A DNA stretch of 64,000 nucleotides from NCBI RefSeq assembly GCF_001945365.1, contig NZ_MSTQ01000001.1, positions 124,001 through 188,000 on the forward strand, read 5' to 3'. The notes beneath the pieces were generated by a model. It was not told where the DNA came from. It saw only the letters and a list, made by a program, of their open reading frames with translations, and searched no databases. The DNA is from Pseudomonas reinekei (lineage in GTDB: Bacteria > Pseudomonadota > Gammaproteobacteria > Pseudomonadales > Pseudomonadaceae). Within the stretch, counting starts at the first letter, position 1. Every line of letters begins with the position of its first letter. This document shows, piece by piece, positions 26,891 to 35,855 of this stretch. The translations under genes were made by a program, and so were the position numbers.

Positions 26891-28894
26891 TTAGCGAGTT
26901 TGATGAGCGTTGACGAACTGCCGGCAACGCTCGCTGCGTGGGTGTACGAACACTTCGTCCGGCGAACCGGTTTCCTCGATCAGCCCTTGATGCAAGAAGG
27001 CGACTTTGGAAGAGACATCGCGTGCGAAGGCCATTTCGTGGGTCACCAGGATCATGGTCCGGCCTTCTTCGGCGAGGGAGCGGATCACCCGCAGCACTTC
27101 CCCGACCAGTTCCGGGTCGAGTGCCGAGGTGGGTTCATCGAACAGCATGACCTTGGGCCGCATGGCCAGGGCCCGGGCGATGGCCACCCGTTGTTGCTGA
27201 CCCCCGGAGAGAAACGCCGGGTACTCGTTGCGCTTGGCGGCCAGCCCGACGCGTTCAAGCAAGGCTTCGGCCCGTTCGGTGGCTTCCGCTTTGCTTTCGC
27301 GCAGGACCTGGGTCGGCGCTTCGATGAGGTTTTCCAGCACCGTGCGATGGGGCCAGAGGTTGAAGTTCTGGAACACCATGCCCAGGCTTGAACGGATGCG
27401 TACCAGTTGCCTGGCGTCGGACACCAGCGGCGCCCCGGGACGGGTGTGGTTGAGGTGAATGCTTTCGCCGTCCACCAGAATCCGCCCCTGATCCGGTACT
27501 TCGAGCATGTTGATGCAGCGCAGCAAGGTACTTTTGCCCGAGCCGCTGGCGCCGATCAGCGAGATCACTTCGCCTTCGCGGGCGGTCAGCGATACGCCCT
27601 TGAGCACCTCGATATTGCCGAAGCGTTTGTGCAACTGTTCGACCTGGATCATGGTGCGGCCGGCGACCGGTTCGACCACTGCTGAAGGGGTCTCGCGGCT
27701 GATGATCGGCCGGGGCGCCTCACCTTTGAGCACCAGGACGAAATCACGAATCCGCTGGCAGGCTTCCGCCAGGCGTTCTTCACCGAGGGTGAACGACAGC
27801 CGCACAAAACCTTGCGCCGGTTCGCCGAAGGCCGCGGCATCCAGTACCGATACCCGCGCCTCGCGCAACAGGCGCCAGGCGAACTCCAGCGACGTCAGGC
27901 CGGTGGCGCGGACATCCAGCAACACGAACATGCCGGCGTCGGGCTTGAGTACTTCGATCCCCGGGCAATCCGCTAACCCCGCCACCACCAGATCGCGACG
28001 ACGGCGATAAATGTCGCGCATGCCGTGGGTCACTTCGTCGTGGGCCTGCACGGCCTTGAGCGCGGCTTCCATGACAAACCCCGGCAAGCCGTAGAGCATG
28101 CTCAGCACCAGGGTTTCGGCATGCGCGACCAAGGCCGGGTGGGCAACGATCCAACCGATGCGCCAACCGGTCATGGCATGGGACTTCGACAGGCTGCCGA
28201 TCACCACACAGCGCTCGGCCATGCCCGGCAAGGCGGCCAGGCTCAGGTGCTCGCGCTCGAATGTCAGGCTCTCATAGACCTCATCCACCACGACCCACAG
28301 GTCATGGGCGATGGCCAGGTCGGCGATGGCTTGCAACTCTTCGCGGTTGAGCACCACGCCAGTGGGGTTGTTGGGGTTGGAAAAGAAAATCGCCTTGGTG
28401 CGCGGGGTAATGGCCTTGGCCAGCACCGCCGCGTCAAGGCGGAAATCGTCGCGCGCCGAACAGGGCACACGCACCAGCGTGGCGCCGGAGGCCTTGAGGG
28501 TGGCCTCGTAGGTCACGTACATCGGATCGAGGGCAATCACTTCGTCGCCGGCACTGAGCAGGCACATCGAGGCGACGAACAAGGCGTTCTGCGCACCGGC
28601 CACGGTAATCACGTTTGCCGCTTGCACCTCACGCTCGAACAGCTTGCCGTAGCGTGCAGCGATGGCGTCGCGCAACGCCTGACGGCCGGCGATCTCGGTG
28701 TAGTGGGTGTCCCCTTCGCGCAGCGCCTGGATGGCGGCATCGGTAATGAAATCAGGCGTCGGGAAATCAGGATCGCCAACACTGAGAATGATCACATCCT
28801 CACCGTTGCGGCGAGCTTCGAACGCCGCATTGTGAATATCCCAGGCCGCAACGCCTTGTCCTGAGATCCGTTCAACAAAGGGTGAAAACCGCAT
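26891..28894 (-). CDS. Aminotransferase fused to amino-acid ABC transporter ATPase
   Basis: This 667-residue protein combines two enzymes usually encoded separately. Residues about 1-385 are a fold-type I aminotransferase resembling AruH ([30 protein letters not shown] lysine in [17 protein letters not shown]). After a linker of about 30 residues, residues about 415-667 form a HisP/GlnQ-type ATPase with Walker [10 protein letters not shown], signature LSGGQQQR and Walker B VMLFDEP. The start is ATG 28894 (GAGG upstream). The internal ATG at the ATPase start has no ribosome-binding site and there is no frame break, so the fusion seems genuine. It heads the uptake operon and would couple import of an amino acid to transamination at the membrane. 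Confidence 0.9.
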   Translation of the reverse strand: MRFSPFVERISGQGVAAWDIHNAAFEARRNGEDVIILSVGDPDFPTPDFITDAAIQALREGDTHYTEIAGRQALRDAIAARYGKLFEREVQAANVITVAGAQNALFVASMCLLSAGDEVIALDPMYVTYEATLKASGATLVRVPCSARDDFRLDAAVLAKAITPRTKAIFFSNPNNPTGVVLNREELQAIADLAIAHDLWVVVDEVYESLTFEREHLSLAALPGMAERCVVIGSLSKSHAMTGWRIGWIVAHPALVAHAETLVLSMLYGLPGFVMEAALKAVQAHDEVTHGMRDIYRRRRDLVVAGLADCPGIEVLKPDAGMFVLLDVRATGLTSLEFAWRLLREARVSVLDAAAFGEPAQGFVRLSFTLGEERLAEACQRIRDFVLVLKGEAPRPIISRETPSAVVEPVAGRTMIQVEQLHKRFGNIEVLKGVSLTAREGEVISLIGASGSGKSTLLRCINMLEVPDQGRILVDGESIHLNHTRPGAPLVSDARQLVRIRSSLGMVFQNFNLWPHRTVLENLIEAPTQVLRESKAEATERAEALLERVGLAAKRNEYPAFLSGGQQQRVAIARALAMRPKVMLFDEPTSALDPELVGEVLRVIRSLAEEGRTMILVTHEMAFARDVSSKVAFLHQGLIEETGSPDEVFVHPRSERCRQFVNAHQTR

Positions 28895-29137
28895 GCCAGT
28901 GCCTCGTTCAAAATAGAAGAAACGCAAGCCCGCAACCAGCCGGGAAAGAAGGTGGAACGAACATAGACCAGGCTGAACACTCGTTCAACAGAAAAGTCAC
29001 AACGGTTCGCGTTCAGCGTAAACAGGTCGTTTTTACGACAGTGGTGGCGTTTTTGCGCAGCGCGGCGTTGAAACTGAGCGGCGGCCATTCAGGCGTCTAT
29101 GCTGCTGTGATGTCTATTGGTTGGAAGAAGACGCGCG

Positions 29138-30673
29138 ATGCATTCAGGTACCCGCCCGCTGTTGCTGTTTGCCGTGCTTGTCCTCGGCGGTTGCGTGCGG
29201 TTGGGGCCGGACTTTCAACCACCGGGCGAAGCGTGGGTCGACCACTGGAACACCCCGGCCCTCGACCAAGCCAGCCAACGTGCGGTGAACCCGGACATCC
29301 GCCAGTGGTGGCAAGTGTTTGCCGACCCGGCGCTCAACCAGTTGATCGCCGAATCCGATGCCCACAACTCGAGCCTGAAAATCGCCGGATTGCGCGTCAT
29401 GGAAGCCCGCGCGCAATTGGGCATAGCCCAAAGCAACCTCTACCCGCAACTGCAGCAGGTCAGCGCTGACAGCGTGTATGTCAACCGGCGACAGTACGGT
29501 GGCAATAACCCGGTCGACAGCCATTTCTGGCAGCACAGTGGCGGTTTCGATGTAGGTTGGGAGCTGGATTTCTGGGGACGTTTCAGCCGCGCGATCGAGT
29601 CATCCGATGCCAGTTATTTCGCGGCCGAAGCCAACTATGAAGATGCGCTGGTGTTGCTGCGCGCCCAGGTGGCCGACACCTATTTTTCCCTGCGCACCAC
29701 CGAAGCGCGTCTGCGCGTGGCCCGGGAAAACGCCCGTCAGCAACTGCGCAATTACGAGATTACGGAAAAACTGTTCAATAGTGGCCAGACTGCCGAACTC
29801 GACCTGCAACAAGCCAAGACCCAATACCTGGGCACCTTGAGCACCCTTCCCGGGCTTGAGGATCAGATCGGTCGTATCCGCAATGCACTGGGTGTGTTGA
29901 TCGGTCGTCCGCCGGGGGCGCTCCCGCTGATGGCTGAAAACACCGGACTGATTCCGCTGGTGGACCGCGCCGTGTTGCAGGACGTCCCGGCCAATCTGCT
30001 GTTGCGCCGGCCCGATGTGCGGGCTGCCGAACTGAATGTCGCTGCACAATCGGCGCTGATCGGCGTGGCCGAAAGCGATTTTTATCCGTCGTTGACGCTG
30101 TTGGGCAGCATTGTCTGGTCCACTGATACCCTGAGCGGTACGTCCCGCAGTCTCGATCTGGTGGGGGGCCCCAGCCTGCGCTGGAACGTGTTCGATTACG
30201 GGCGCATCAGCAACAACGTGCGCGTGCAGGACGCGCGGTTGCAGCAGTTGATCGAAGCCTACCGCGACAAAGTACGCCAGGCCGCACGCGAAGCGGATGA
30301 CGCGGCCAATGGCCTGACGCGCTCATTGCAGCGCGAACGCATCCTGCGCCAGGCCGAAGGTGCTGCCAAACGCTCACTGGAACTGGCCAACACGCTGTAC
30401 CGCGAAGGCTATTCGGATTTCCAGCGTGTGCTCGATGCACAACGCGCGCTCCTCGAACTCCAGGACAGTTACCTGCTCAGTCGCGGCGATGCCGTGAGCA
30501 ACGTGATTGCCCTGTACAAAGCCCTCGGTGGCGGTTGGTACAGCGCCCAAGTCAAAGTCGACTCCACGACGCGCCAGCAGATGGAGCAACGCACAGACTG
30601 GGGCAATCTGCTGGCCGAACCCGCCGCCCCGCCCGCCTACCCTTTGCCCGATCAGGTGAAATCCCATGAGTGA
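29138..30673 (+). CDS. Outer membrane efflux lipoprotein (NodT/OprM type)
   Basis: TolC-like channel of 511 residues from ATG 29138, chosen over an upstream TTG because it yields a clean lipoprotein signal with lipobox VLGGC. Two outer membrane efflux repeats are seen, with WWQVFADPALNQLI at the start of the first and LLLRRPDVRAAELNVAAQSALIGVAESDFYPSL at the second. It overlaps the adaptor gene by 8 bases. It forms the exit duct of the tripartite system encoded up to 32826. Confidence 0.9.
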   Translation: MHSGTRPLLLFAVLVLGGCVRLGPDFQPPGEAWVDHWNTPALDQASQRAVNPDIRQWWQVFADPALNQLIAESDAHNSSLKIAGLRVMEARAQLGIAQSNLYPQLQQVSADSVYVNRRQYGGNNPVDSHFWQHSGGFDVGWELDFWGRFSRAIESSDASYFAAEANYEDALVLLRAQVADTYFSLRTTEARLRVARENARQQLRNYEITEKLFNSGQTAELDLQQAKTQYLGTLSTLPGLEDQIGRIRNALGVLIGRPPGALPLMAENTGLIPLVDRAVLQDVPANLLLRRPDVRAAELNVAAQSALIGVAESDFYPSLTLLGSIVWSTDTLSGTSRSLDLVGGPSLRWNVFDYGRISNNVRVQDARLQQLIEAYRDKVRQAAREADDAANGLTRSLQRERILRQAEGAAKRSLELANTLYREGYSDFQRVLDAQRALLELQDSYLLSRGDAVSNVIALYKALGGGWYSAQVKVDSTTRQQMEQRTDWGNLLAEPAAPPAYPLPDQVKSHE

Positions 30674-31805
30674 AGCCGCGCCCGTGACGCCCGACGCGCC
30701 CTCCCCGCCGCCCGCGGAAGCGGCTGCCGATCCGACCAAAAAAGGCACCAAGTGGGTGCTGCTGCTGATCGTCCTCAGCCTCGCGTGGTACCTGCTGGCT
30801 GACCGTTTCACACCGTATACGCAACAGGCGCGGGTGGGCGCGTTTGTGATCCCGGTGGCGGCGGAAGTCTCAGGGCGGGTGATCCGCGTCAATGTGCGCA
30901 ACAACCAGGACGTCAAGGCCGGGGAAGTGATTTTCGAGATCGACCCGCAGCCGTATCAGATTGCCGTCGACCGGGCTCGAGCGGACCTGGAATCCACCCG
31001 CCGGCAGATCGGCGCCAGTACCGCCGGCATAGCTTCGGCGCAGGCCAACTTGCGCGCGGCGCAAGCCAATGAGCTCAAGGCTCGCCAGGACAATCAGCGG
31101 TTGGAGGGGTTGTATCGCGAGGACCCGGGAACCATCTCCGTGCGCCTGCTGGAAGTCTCGCGCGCCAACCGTGAGGCGGCGGTCAGCCAGGTCGCTGCCG
31201 CCCGCGCCGAGGTACAACGCGCCCGTGAAACGGAAGGTGGCAGCGAGGAAGACAACGCCCAGTTGCGCAGCGCCGCGACCGCGTTGTCGAAAGCCGAGCT
31301 GGATTTGTCCAACACGCAGATCCGCGCTCGCTCGGCCGGGTTGATCACCGACCTGCGCACCGATGTCGGTCAATTCGCGGCGGCCGGTAATCCGGTCATG
31401 ACCCTGATTGCGATCCACGATGTGTGGATCAGCGCCGACATGACCGAGAACAACCTCGCCCTGGTCAAACCCGAAACCCCGGTGTCCATTGCCCTCGATG
31501 CGTTGCCCGGCGAAGTCTTCCACGGTCGTGTGCGCAGCGTCGGCTACGGCGTCAGCGTGGGCCAACCGGCAGCCCCCGGCAGCCTGCCGACGGTGCAGAA
31601 CAGCCGCGACTGGTTGCGCCCGGCGCAACGCTTCCCTGTGATCATCGAGTTCTCGCCGGACGCCTTGACCCTGCTCAAGGACAACCGTGCCATTCGCGCC
31701 GGCGGCCAGGCCGAGGTCATGGCCTTCCCGTCCGAGGGCAATGTCCTCAATCCCCTGGGCCGCATGTTTCTGTGGCTGATGAGCTGGCTGTCGTATGCCT
31801 ACTAA
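30666..31805 (+). CDS. HlyD/EmrA-type membrane fusion protein
   Basis: This 379-residue periplasmic adaptor has a short cytoplasmic N terminus rich in Pro and Ala and one membrane helix (WVLLLIVLSLAWYLLA). A biotinyl-lipoyl half-motif (VAAEVSGRVIRVNVRNNQDVKAGEVIFEIDPQPY), an alpha-hairpin with Ala/Arg heptads and the second lipoyl half (LSNTQIRARSAGLITDLRTDVGQF) follow. It links the inner-membrane DUF2955 protein with the outer membrane channel. It overlaps both neighbours. Confidence 0.9.
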   Translation: MSEAAPVTPDAPSPPPAEAAADPTKKGTKWVLLLIVLSLAWYLLADRFTPYTQQARVGAFVIPVAAEVSGRVIRVNVRNNQDVKAGEVIFEIDPQPYQIAVDRARADLESTRRQIGASTAGIASAQANLRAAQANELKARQDNQRLEGLYREDPGTISVRLLEVSRANREAAVSQVAAARAEVQRARETEGGSEEDNAQLRSAATALSKAELDLSNTQIRARSAGLITDLRTDVGQFAAAGNPVMTLIAIHDVWISADMTENNLALVKPETPVSIALDALPGEVFHGRVRSVGYGVSVGQPAAPGSLPTVQNSRDWLRPAQRFPVIIEFSPDALTLLKDNRAIRAGGQAEVMAFPSEGNVLNPLGRMFLWLMSWLSYAY

Positions 31806-32826
31806 GCGCTCGCCAAGGGTTCAGCGCGCGCTGCGCCTGGCCTGCGGCACCGCGCTGTGCCTGGCCGCGAGTTTCGGCCTGGGGCTGCCGATTCCGTTCC
31901 TGGCGCCGGTGCTGGGGGCTTTGCTGTTGGTCAGTCTCAATCGCCCGTTGCCGGTCAAGGCAACCCTCGTCCTGGCGGTGACCGCGATGCTGACCACCGG
32001 TATCGGGCTGCTGTTGATCCCGGTCCTGCGGTATTACGCCTTCAGCGGTGTGCTGTTGATTGGCATCGGTCTGCTCATGGTCTTTCGATTCGGCCAACGG
32101 GGCGGCAACAGCATGGTGGTGACCTTTCTGGTGATCGGCCTGACCATGATCCCTTCGGCCGGGGTCGCTGACTTCGGTCTGGCAGCGATGGTCATCAAGG
32201 CCCTGATCTGTGGCTTGTTGCTGGCCGTGATGATTGGCGGATTCAGCCACTGGCTGTTCCCCGAACCGGACAACGCCCCAGCGCCACCCCCCGCCGCCGC
32301 ACCGCCAGAAGCCGAGGTCGACCGGGTGGCGCTAAGGGCCACCCTGATCGTGATGCCGACCTTTCTGCTGGCACTGATCGATCCCGCCAGCTACCTGCCC
32401 ATCGTCCTCAAAGCCGTCAGCCTCGGCCAGCAGAGTTCGAGCACCAACACCCGCGATGCCGCACGCGAACTGATCGGCTCGACCTTGCTTGGCGGGCTGC
32501 TGGCGATCCTGTTCTGGAGCGCACTGAGCGTTTTCGTGCACCTGTGGATGTTCTTTTTGTGGATGCTGCTGTTCGCCCTGATCCTGGCCCGCAAGCTCTA
32601 TGGCCTGAACCCGGGCCGATTAAGCCCGGGCTTCTGGCTCAATACCTTGGTCACGCTGATTATCCTGCTGGGGCAGTCGGTTCAGGACAGCCTGTTGGGC
32701 AAGGACGTGTACACCGCGTTTGCGGTGCGCATGGGGCTGTTCATTGCGGTGACGCTGTACGCGTGTTTGATGGTGCATTGGCTCGATCAGCGACCGGCCA
32801 CAAAAATCAGCGCGAGCCTGTACTGA
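31795..32826 (+). CDS. DUF2955 family inner-membrane protein
   Basis: This 343-residue membrane protein has about ten helices in two halves separated by a Pro/Ala linker (ALSGSG-like region near residues 155-175), reminiscent of FUSC/aromatic-acid exporter components. The family is found next to HlyD adaptors, so it probably provides the inner-membrane part of the pump. The cargo is unknown. The start overlaps the adaptor stop by 11 bases. Confidence 0.82.
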   Translation: MPTKRSPRVQRALRLACGTALCLAASFGLGLPIPFLAPVLGALLLVSLNRPLPVKATLVLAVTAMLTTGIGLLLIPVLRYYAFSGVLLIGIGLLMVFRFGQRGGNSMVVTFLVIGLTMIPSAGVADFGLAAMVIKALICGLLLAVMIGGFSHWLFPEPDNAPAPPPAAAPPEAEVDRVALRATLIVMPTFLLALIDPASYLPIVLKAVSLGQQSSSTNTRDAARELIGSTLLGGLLAILFWSALSVFVHLWMFFLWMLLFALILARKLYGLNPGRLSPGFWLNTLVTLIILLGQSVQDSLLGKDVYTAFAVRMGLFIAVTLYACLMVHWLDQRPATKISASLY

Positions 32827-32845
32827 TCTTGAGACCTGTACTGAA

Positions 32846-32873
32846 CCTGTGGCGAGGGAGCTTGCTCCCGCTG
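32846..32873 (+). repeat. REP element after the efflux operon
   Basis: CCTGTGGCGAGGGAGCTTGC followed by TCCCG forms a short imperfect hairpin of the GTGGCGAG REP class. It lies between the efflux operon and the convergent glycine-zipper gene and may serve as terminator. Confidence 0.5.
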
Positions 32874-32919
32874 GATTACGCTGCAGGCCCCTCTTTTCAC
32901 TCAGCGTAGCGCCAGTGGC

Positions 32920-33372
32920 TCAAGGATTAACCTGATACCCCTTCCCCTGCAGACAGCTGATATAAGCGGTGGACGTGGTCGAGGCGTTGGTCTTCTCCTG
33001 GGCTCGCCGTTCCTGACGCTGGCGCGAACCACCGACCACGGCACCGGCCGCAGCGGTCTGCTTGGCGCGGTCCTGTCGGTAGTCCTGCTTGGTGTCGTCA
33101 TCGACGCGATCATAGAACTCGTCATGCTGACGCCCGCGCACCTGCGCCGCCGTGGCACCGGCGGCAGCCCCCGCCGCCGCGCCCTTGACCCGGCCACCGG
33201 AAGGCGTCGAGGTCGTCGATGTACTACTGGCGGCGATGCTGTTGCATTCATTGATGTCGAGTTGGGTCTGTTGTGAGCTCTGGCCCTTCATCGGTACGAC
33301 CGTTTGTGCCCAACCCTGGACACTGAAAACCGACAATACGATGCACAGGCCGATGGGCGACAATCTGTTCAT
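32920..33372 (-). CDS. Exported glycine-zipper family protein
   Basis: This 150-residue protein starts at ATG 33372 after a near-ideal CCGGAGGACATC site. It has a signal peptide (IGLCIVLSVFSVQGWA, cleavage after AQ), then a Cys-containing segment (DINECNSIAASS), a Gly/Ala zipper (RVKGAAAGAAAGATAAQVRG and AAAGAVVGGS) and a C-terminal CLQGKGYQVNP. Glycine-zipper proteins insert in or associate with envelopes. The specific role is unknown. The spaced Cys residues could form a disulfide. Confidence 0.8.
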   Translation of the reverse strand: MNRLSPIGLCIVLSVFSVQGWAQTVVPMKGQSSQQTQLDINECNSIAASSTSTTSTPSGGRVKGAAAGAAAGATAAQVRGRQHDEFYDRVDDDTKQDYRQDRAKQTAAAGAVVGGSRQRQERRAQEKTNASTTSTAYISCLQGKGYQVNP

Positions 33373-33415
33373 GATGTCCTCCGGATGGGCGCGAGTGGCC
33401 CAAAGAGAGTGTAGA

Positions 33416-33586
33416 TCAGCCCTCCTCGCCAACCTCCATGACCAGACAATTTCCGACCCAGCGCACCGGCACCGCCTCCAGCTGTGCGCCCTTGCACGGC
33501 CCGTCAATGCAGTGCCCGTCTTCGAAGCGAAACATCGCACTGTGGTGCGCGCACATCAGCACCTTGCCGCCATAGGTGCAAAATGT
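33416..33586 (-). pseudogene. 5'-truncated Rieske 2Fe-2S ferredoxin-like gene
   Basis: Minus-strand translation gives TYGGKVLMCAHHSAMFRFED, followed by GHCIDGPCKGAQLEAVPV, and ends in EVGEEG-stop. MCAHHSAMF is the second Rieske cluster motif (CxxH). The first CxH motif and the N terminus are missing; two stops (TAA TAA) immediately precede the homologous part, where unrelated sequence begins at about 33587. It is the tail of a disrupted gene. Confidence 0.65.
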
Positions 33587-33950
33587 TTATTAGGCGCCAA
33601 TCCCCCGAAGGGGTATACGGCCGAAAGCAAGGTATGACGTCTTGATGAGCCCTGGCTCGGGCTCCACCCAATCGTTGGCGGATCGTGGTGTTCGGCGTCA
33701 TGGAGGCTACAAGCGCACCCCGACGCCAACAATTCCAATCTCGGCGACTTCAGTGTTTGCGTATTTAGAACAATGCAGGCGTCGTTGATTTTGAAAATGG
33801 CGCTAATCACCTGTGTGCGAGCCTGCTCGCGATGGCGTCAATACAACCCACGCAATCTACGGCGTTTCTCCTATCAGTTCTGCTAGTACCCGCCCCTTTC
33901 CAAATCCTTGATACTCAGACCCTCCAGTCCTTGAAAGTCCGGAGCGCCAA
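33587..33950. other. Junction region between Rieske relic and RHS gene
   Basis: No confident gene. A small hairpin CCCCGAAGGGG (33603-33613) lies at the break in the Rieske gene, and a REP half-element (GTGCGAGCCTGCTCGCGATG) lies at 33813-33832. The remaining sequence probably holds the RHS promoter. Confidence 0.4.
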
Positions 33951-35015
33951 ATGTCCCAATCAAAACAACCCTGGGTCATCCGGTATCACTATGATCCGCT
34001 GGATCAAATGACCAGCCATACCCTTTCGGGTACCCCGGCACGTCATCGCTTTTATTGCAAAAACCGACTGGCAACCGAAATACAAGGAGCGGTCGAATAC
34101 TCCATCGTGCAGCACGGCGATCTGTTACTGGCTCAGCAACAGCACCAACAAGATGCGCACGACACCACCGTATTGGCCACTGATCTGCAACGCTCAGTGC
34201 TGCATACCTTCAAGAAAGACACCCAACCAGAGCTCATTGCCTACTCTCCTTACGGACATCGCTCCGCTGTGGCTACGATGCTCAGTTTGTTGGGTTTCAA
34301 TGGCGAACGACCGGACCCTGTGACTGGAGGTTATTTATTGGGCAATGGTTATCGGGCTTTTAATCCGGTATTGATGCGGTTTAACAGTCCAGACAGTTTG
34401 AGTCCTTTTGAAAGGGGGGGATTGAATGCCTATACGTACTGCGTGGGGGATCCGATTAATCGAAGTGATCAAGACGGACATGCCTCTTTACCCTTGCGCA
34501 TAACACTGCAACTTGCAATTAAGGCTCGCAAGATAACAGCTCGAAGAATGGCAAACAGCATATTTGAAATCCCAGGAATTCCCGGCAGATATAAGTTAAA
34601 ACCTGGAGTGCCCGATATTCAGGGTGCGCGTATGCGTTCGCACATACAGAAACAGCTACATCTGGAGTCAACAGACTATCTTTTTGACCAGAAACTGCTT
34701 GCAGATCTTGCCGAACCTAAAAAAACACTCCCTGAAGACATTGGAAATACCGATACATTACTCCAAAATAGATACTTAAAAAACAAGCATAAAATAGTTC
34801 AGCATATATACGAAAAAGACCAAACCAAATTCCCCTTTAGTCGTGGAGTTTTCAGTGGGGAAAAGTTATTTGATGCCGTAATGGACGGTCCTCTGTGTAA
34901 TTACGCCCGTAAATATGTTGAGGAAACATGGCACAACCCCATATACAAAAATATAGACACACCATCTCAAAAAACTATTCAACTGGTCGAGGCGTATTTT
35001 ATCCGAGTCAACTGA
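33951..35015 (+). CDS. Short orphan RHS protein with variable C-terminal tip
   Basis: This 354-residue protein has the end of an RHS shell and core motif. Upstream parts read YHYDPLDQMTSHTLSGTPARHRFYCKNRLAT and the core reads YSPYGHRSA, LLGFNGERPDPVTGGYLLGNGYRAFNPVLMRFNSPDSLSPF and ends GGLNAYTYCVGDPINRSDQDG. The C-terminal tip (about 180-354) is unlike the core, Lys-rich and AT-rich in codon use, and probably a toxin domain gained by exchange. No VgrG, signal peptide or PAAR domain is present. I see no immunity gene downstream before 35136, which is unusual if the tip is toxic. Confidence 0.82.
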   Translation: MSQSKQPWVIRYHYDPLDQMTSHTLSGTPARHRFYCKNRLATEIQGAVEYSIVQHGDLLLAQQQHQQDAHDTTVLATDLQRSVLHTFKKDTQPELIAYSPYGHRSAVATMLSLLGFNGERPDPVTGGYLLGNGYRAFNPVLMRFNSPDSLSPFERGGLNAYTYCVGDPINRSDQDGHASLPLRITLQLAIKARKITARRMANSIFEIPGIPGRYKLKPGVPDIQGARMRSHIQKQLHLESTDYLFDQKLLADLAEPKKTLPEDIGNTDTLLQNRYLKNKHKIVQHIYEKDQTKFPFSRGVFSGEKLFDAVMDGPLCNYARKYVEETWHNPIYKNIDTPSQKTIQLVEAYFIRVN

Positions 35016-35092
35016 TATGTCGTCCCCAATACGCAGATCTGAAATCCGCTCATAAAATGCCGCCCAAATCCAGCTACGTAACCACCTAAAAG

Positions 35093-35122
35093 CCCTGTGG
35101 GATTAAGCCTGCTCCCACAGGG
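35093..35122 (+). terminator. Hairpin terminator-like REP between RHS and quinone reductase genes
   Basis: The ten-base arms CCCTGTGGGA and TCCCACAGGG are perfect complements separated by ten bases. It lies between convergent genes, so it could terminate both transcripts, although no T-run follows. Its sequence is REP-derived. Confidence 0.5.
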
Positions 35123-35135
35123 TAAGCGGTGTCGG

Positions 35136-35846
35136 TCAGGAATTTTTAGCCAGCGGATACAATTGGTCATCAAACTGTGCCAGTTTCGGAAACACCCGTG
35201 GCTGGTCGTCGCTCAGATGCTGCAGCCGCTGGCTGTAATCCACCAGAAACTGCTGACGCGCTTCATCGCTGATGTACGGCACATGCCAGGCCACAAACGG
35301 CTCCAGCACATCGAAACCGACATACGCCAATGTCCCACGCAGTATTGGGCGCAACATGTCTTCCAGCGGACCATGAATCGCGTCTTCGCCGAACATGTGT
35401 TCGCGCCCGCCCAAGGTCACCGTCACCAGCGCCTTCTTGCCGGCCAAACCACCCTGATCGTAGAAACGCTTGCCGCCGTAGCAGATACCGGACACCAGCA
35501 CCCGGTCGATCCAGCCCTTGAGGATGGCCGGGGTGGAGAACCAGAAGATCGGGAAGTTGAGGATCAGCAGGTCGGCCCACAGCAGTTTGTCCAGCTCGGC
35601 CTGGATGTCCGCCGCCAGCGACTGGCTTTTCACCCCCAGGCGTTGCTCCAGGGCGTACACCAGGTACTCGGGGTTTTCCCGCGAAGAGAAGTCATTGGCG
35701 CTGGCCACCGGGTTCCAGTTCATTTTGTACAGGTCGCTGACCTGCACTTCATGGCCCTGGGCTTCAAGGGTCTCGACCGCTTGATCGCGCAAGGCCGCGG
35801 TGAAGGATTTTGGCTCTGGATGAGCGTGGACGATCAGTACTTTCAT
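35136..35846 (-). CDS. NAD(P)H:quinone oxidoreductase (flavodoxin-like fold)
   Basis: This 236-residue FMN/FAD-dependent quinone reductase is of the NQO/MdaB type. MKVLIVHAHPEPKSFTAALRDQAVETLE is the flavin phosphate-binding start and ADLLILNFPIFWFSTPAILKGWIDRVL lines the flavin pocket; YDQGGLAGKKALVTVTLGG is also typical. In P. aeruginosa an NAD(P)H quinone oxidoreductase gene (PA4975) flanks aruH. It closes the large minus-strand aru gene set, 10 bases after the ABC ATPase gene. Confidence 0.88.
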   Translation of the reverse strand: MKVLIVHAHPEPKSFTAALRDQAVETLEAQGHEVQVSDLYKMNWNPVASANDFSSRENPEYLVYALEQRLGVKSQSLAADIQAELDKLLWADLLILNFPIFWFSTPAILKGWIDRVLVSGICYGGKRFYDQGGLAGKKALVTVTLGGREHMFGEDAIHGPLEDMLRPILRGTLAYVGFDVLEPFVAWHVPYISDEARQQFLVDYSQRLQHLSDDQPRVFPKLAQFDDQLYPLAKNS

Positions 35847-35855
35847 GGTGATTCC

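Noticed and set aside
27600..27700. Independent translation of the ABC ATPase half of the fusion
   Set aside because: The internal ATG ([11 protein letters not shown]) is preceded by GCCGGCCGCACC with no Shine-Dalgarno sequence, and the frame is continuous with the aminotransferase.
33556..33810. 84-codon minus frame at the Rieske/RHS junction
   Set aside because: No recognisable domain and it spans the rearranged junction; not supported as a gene.
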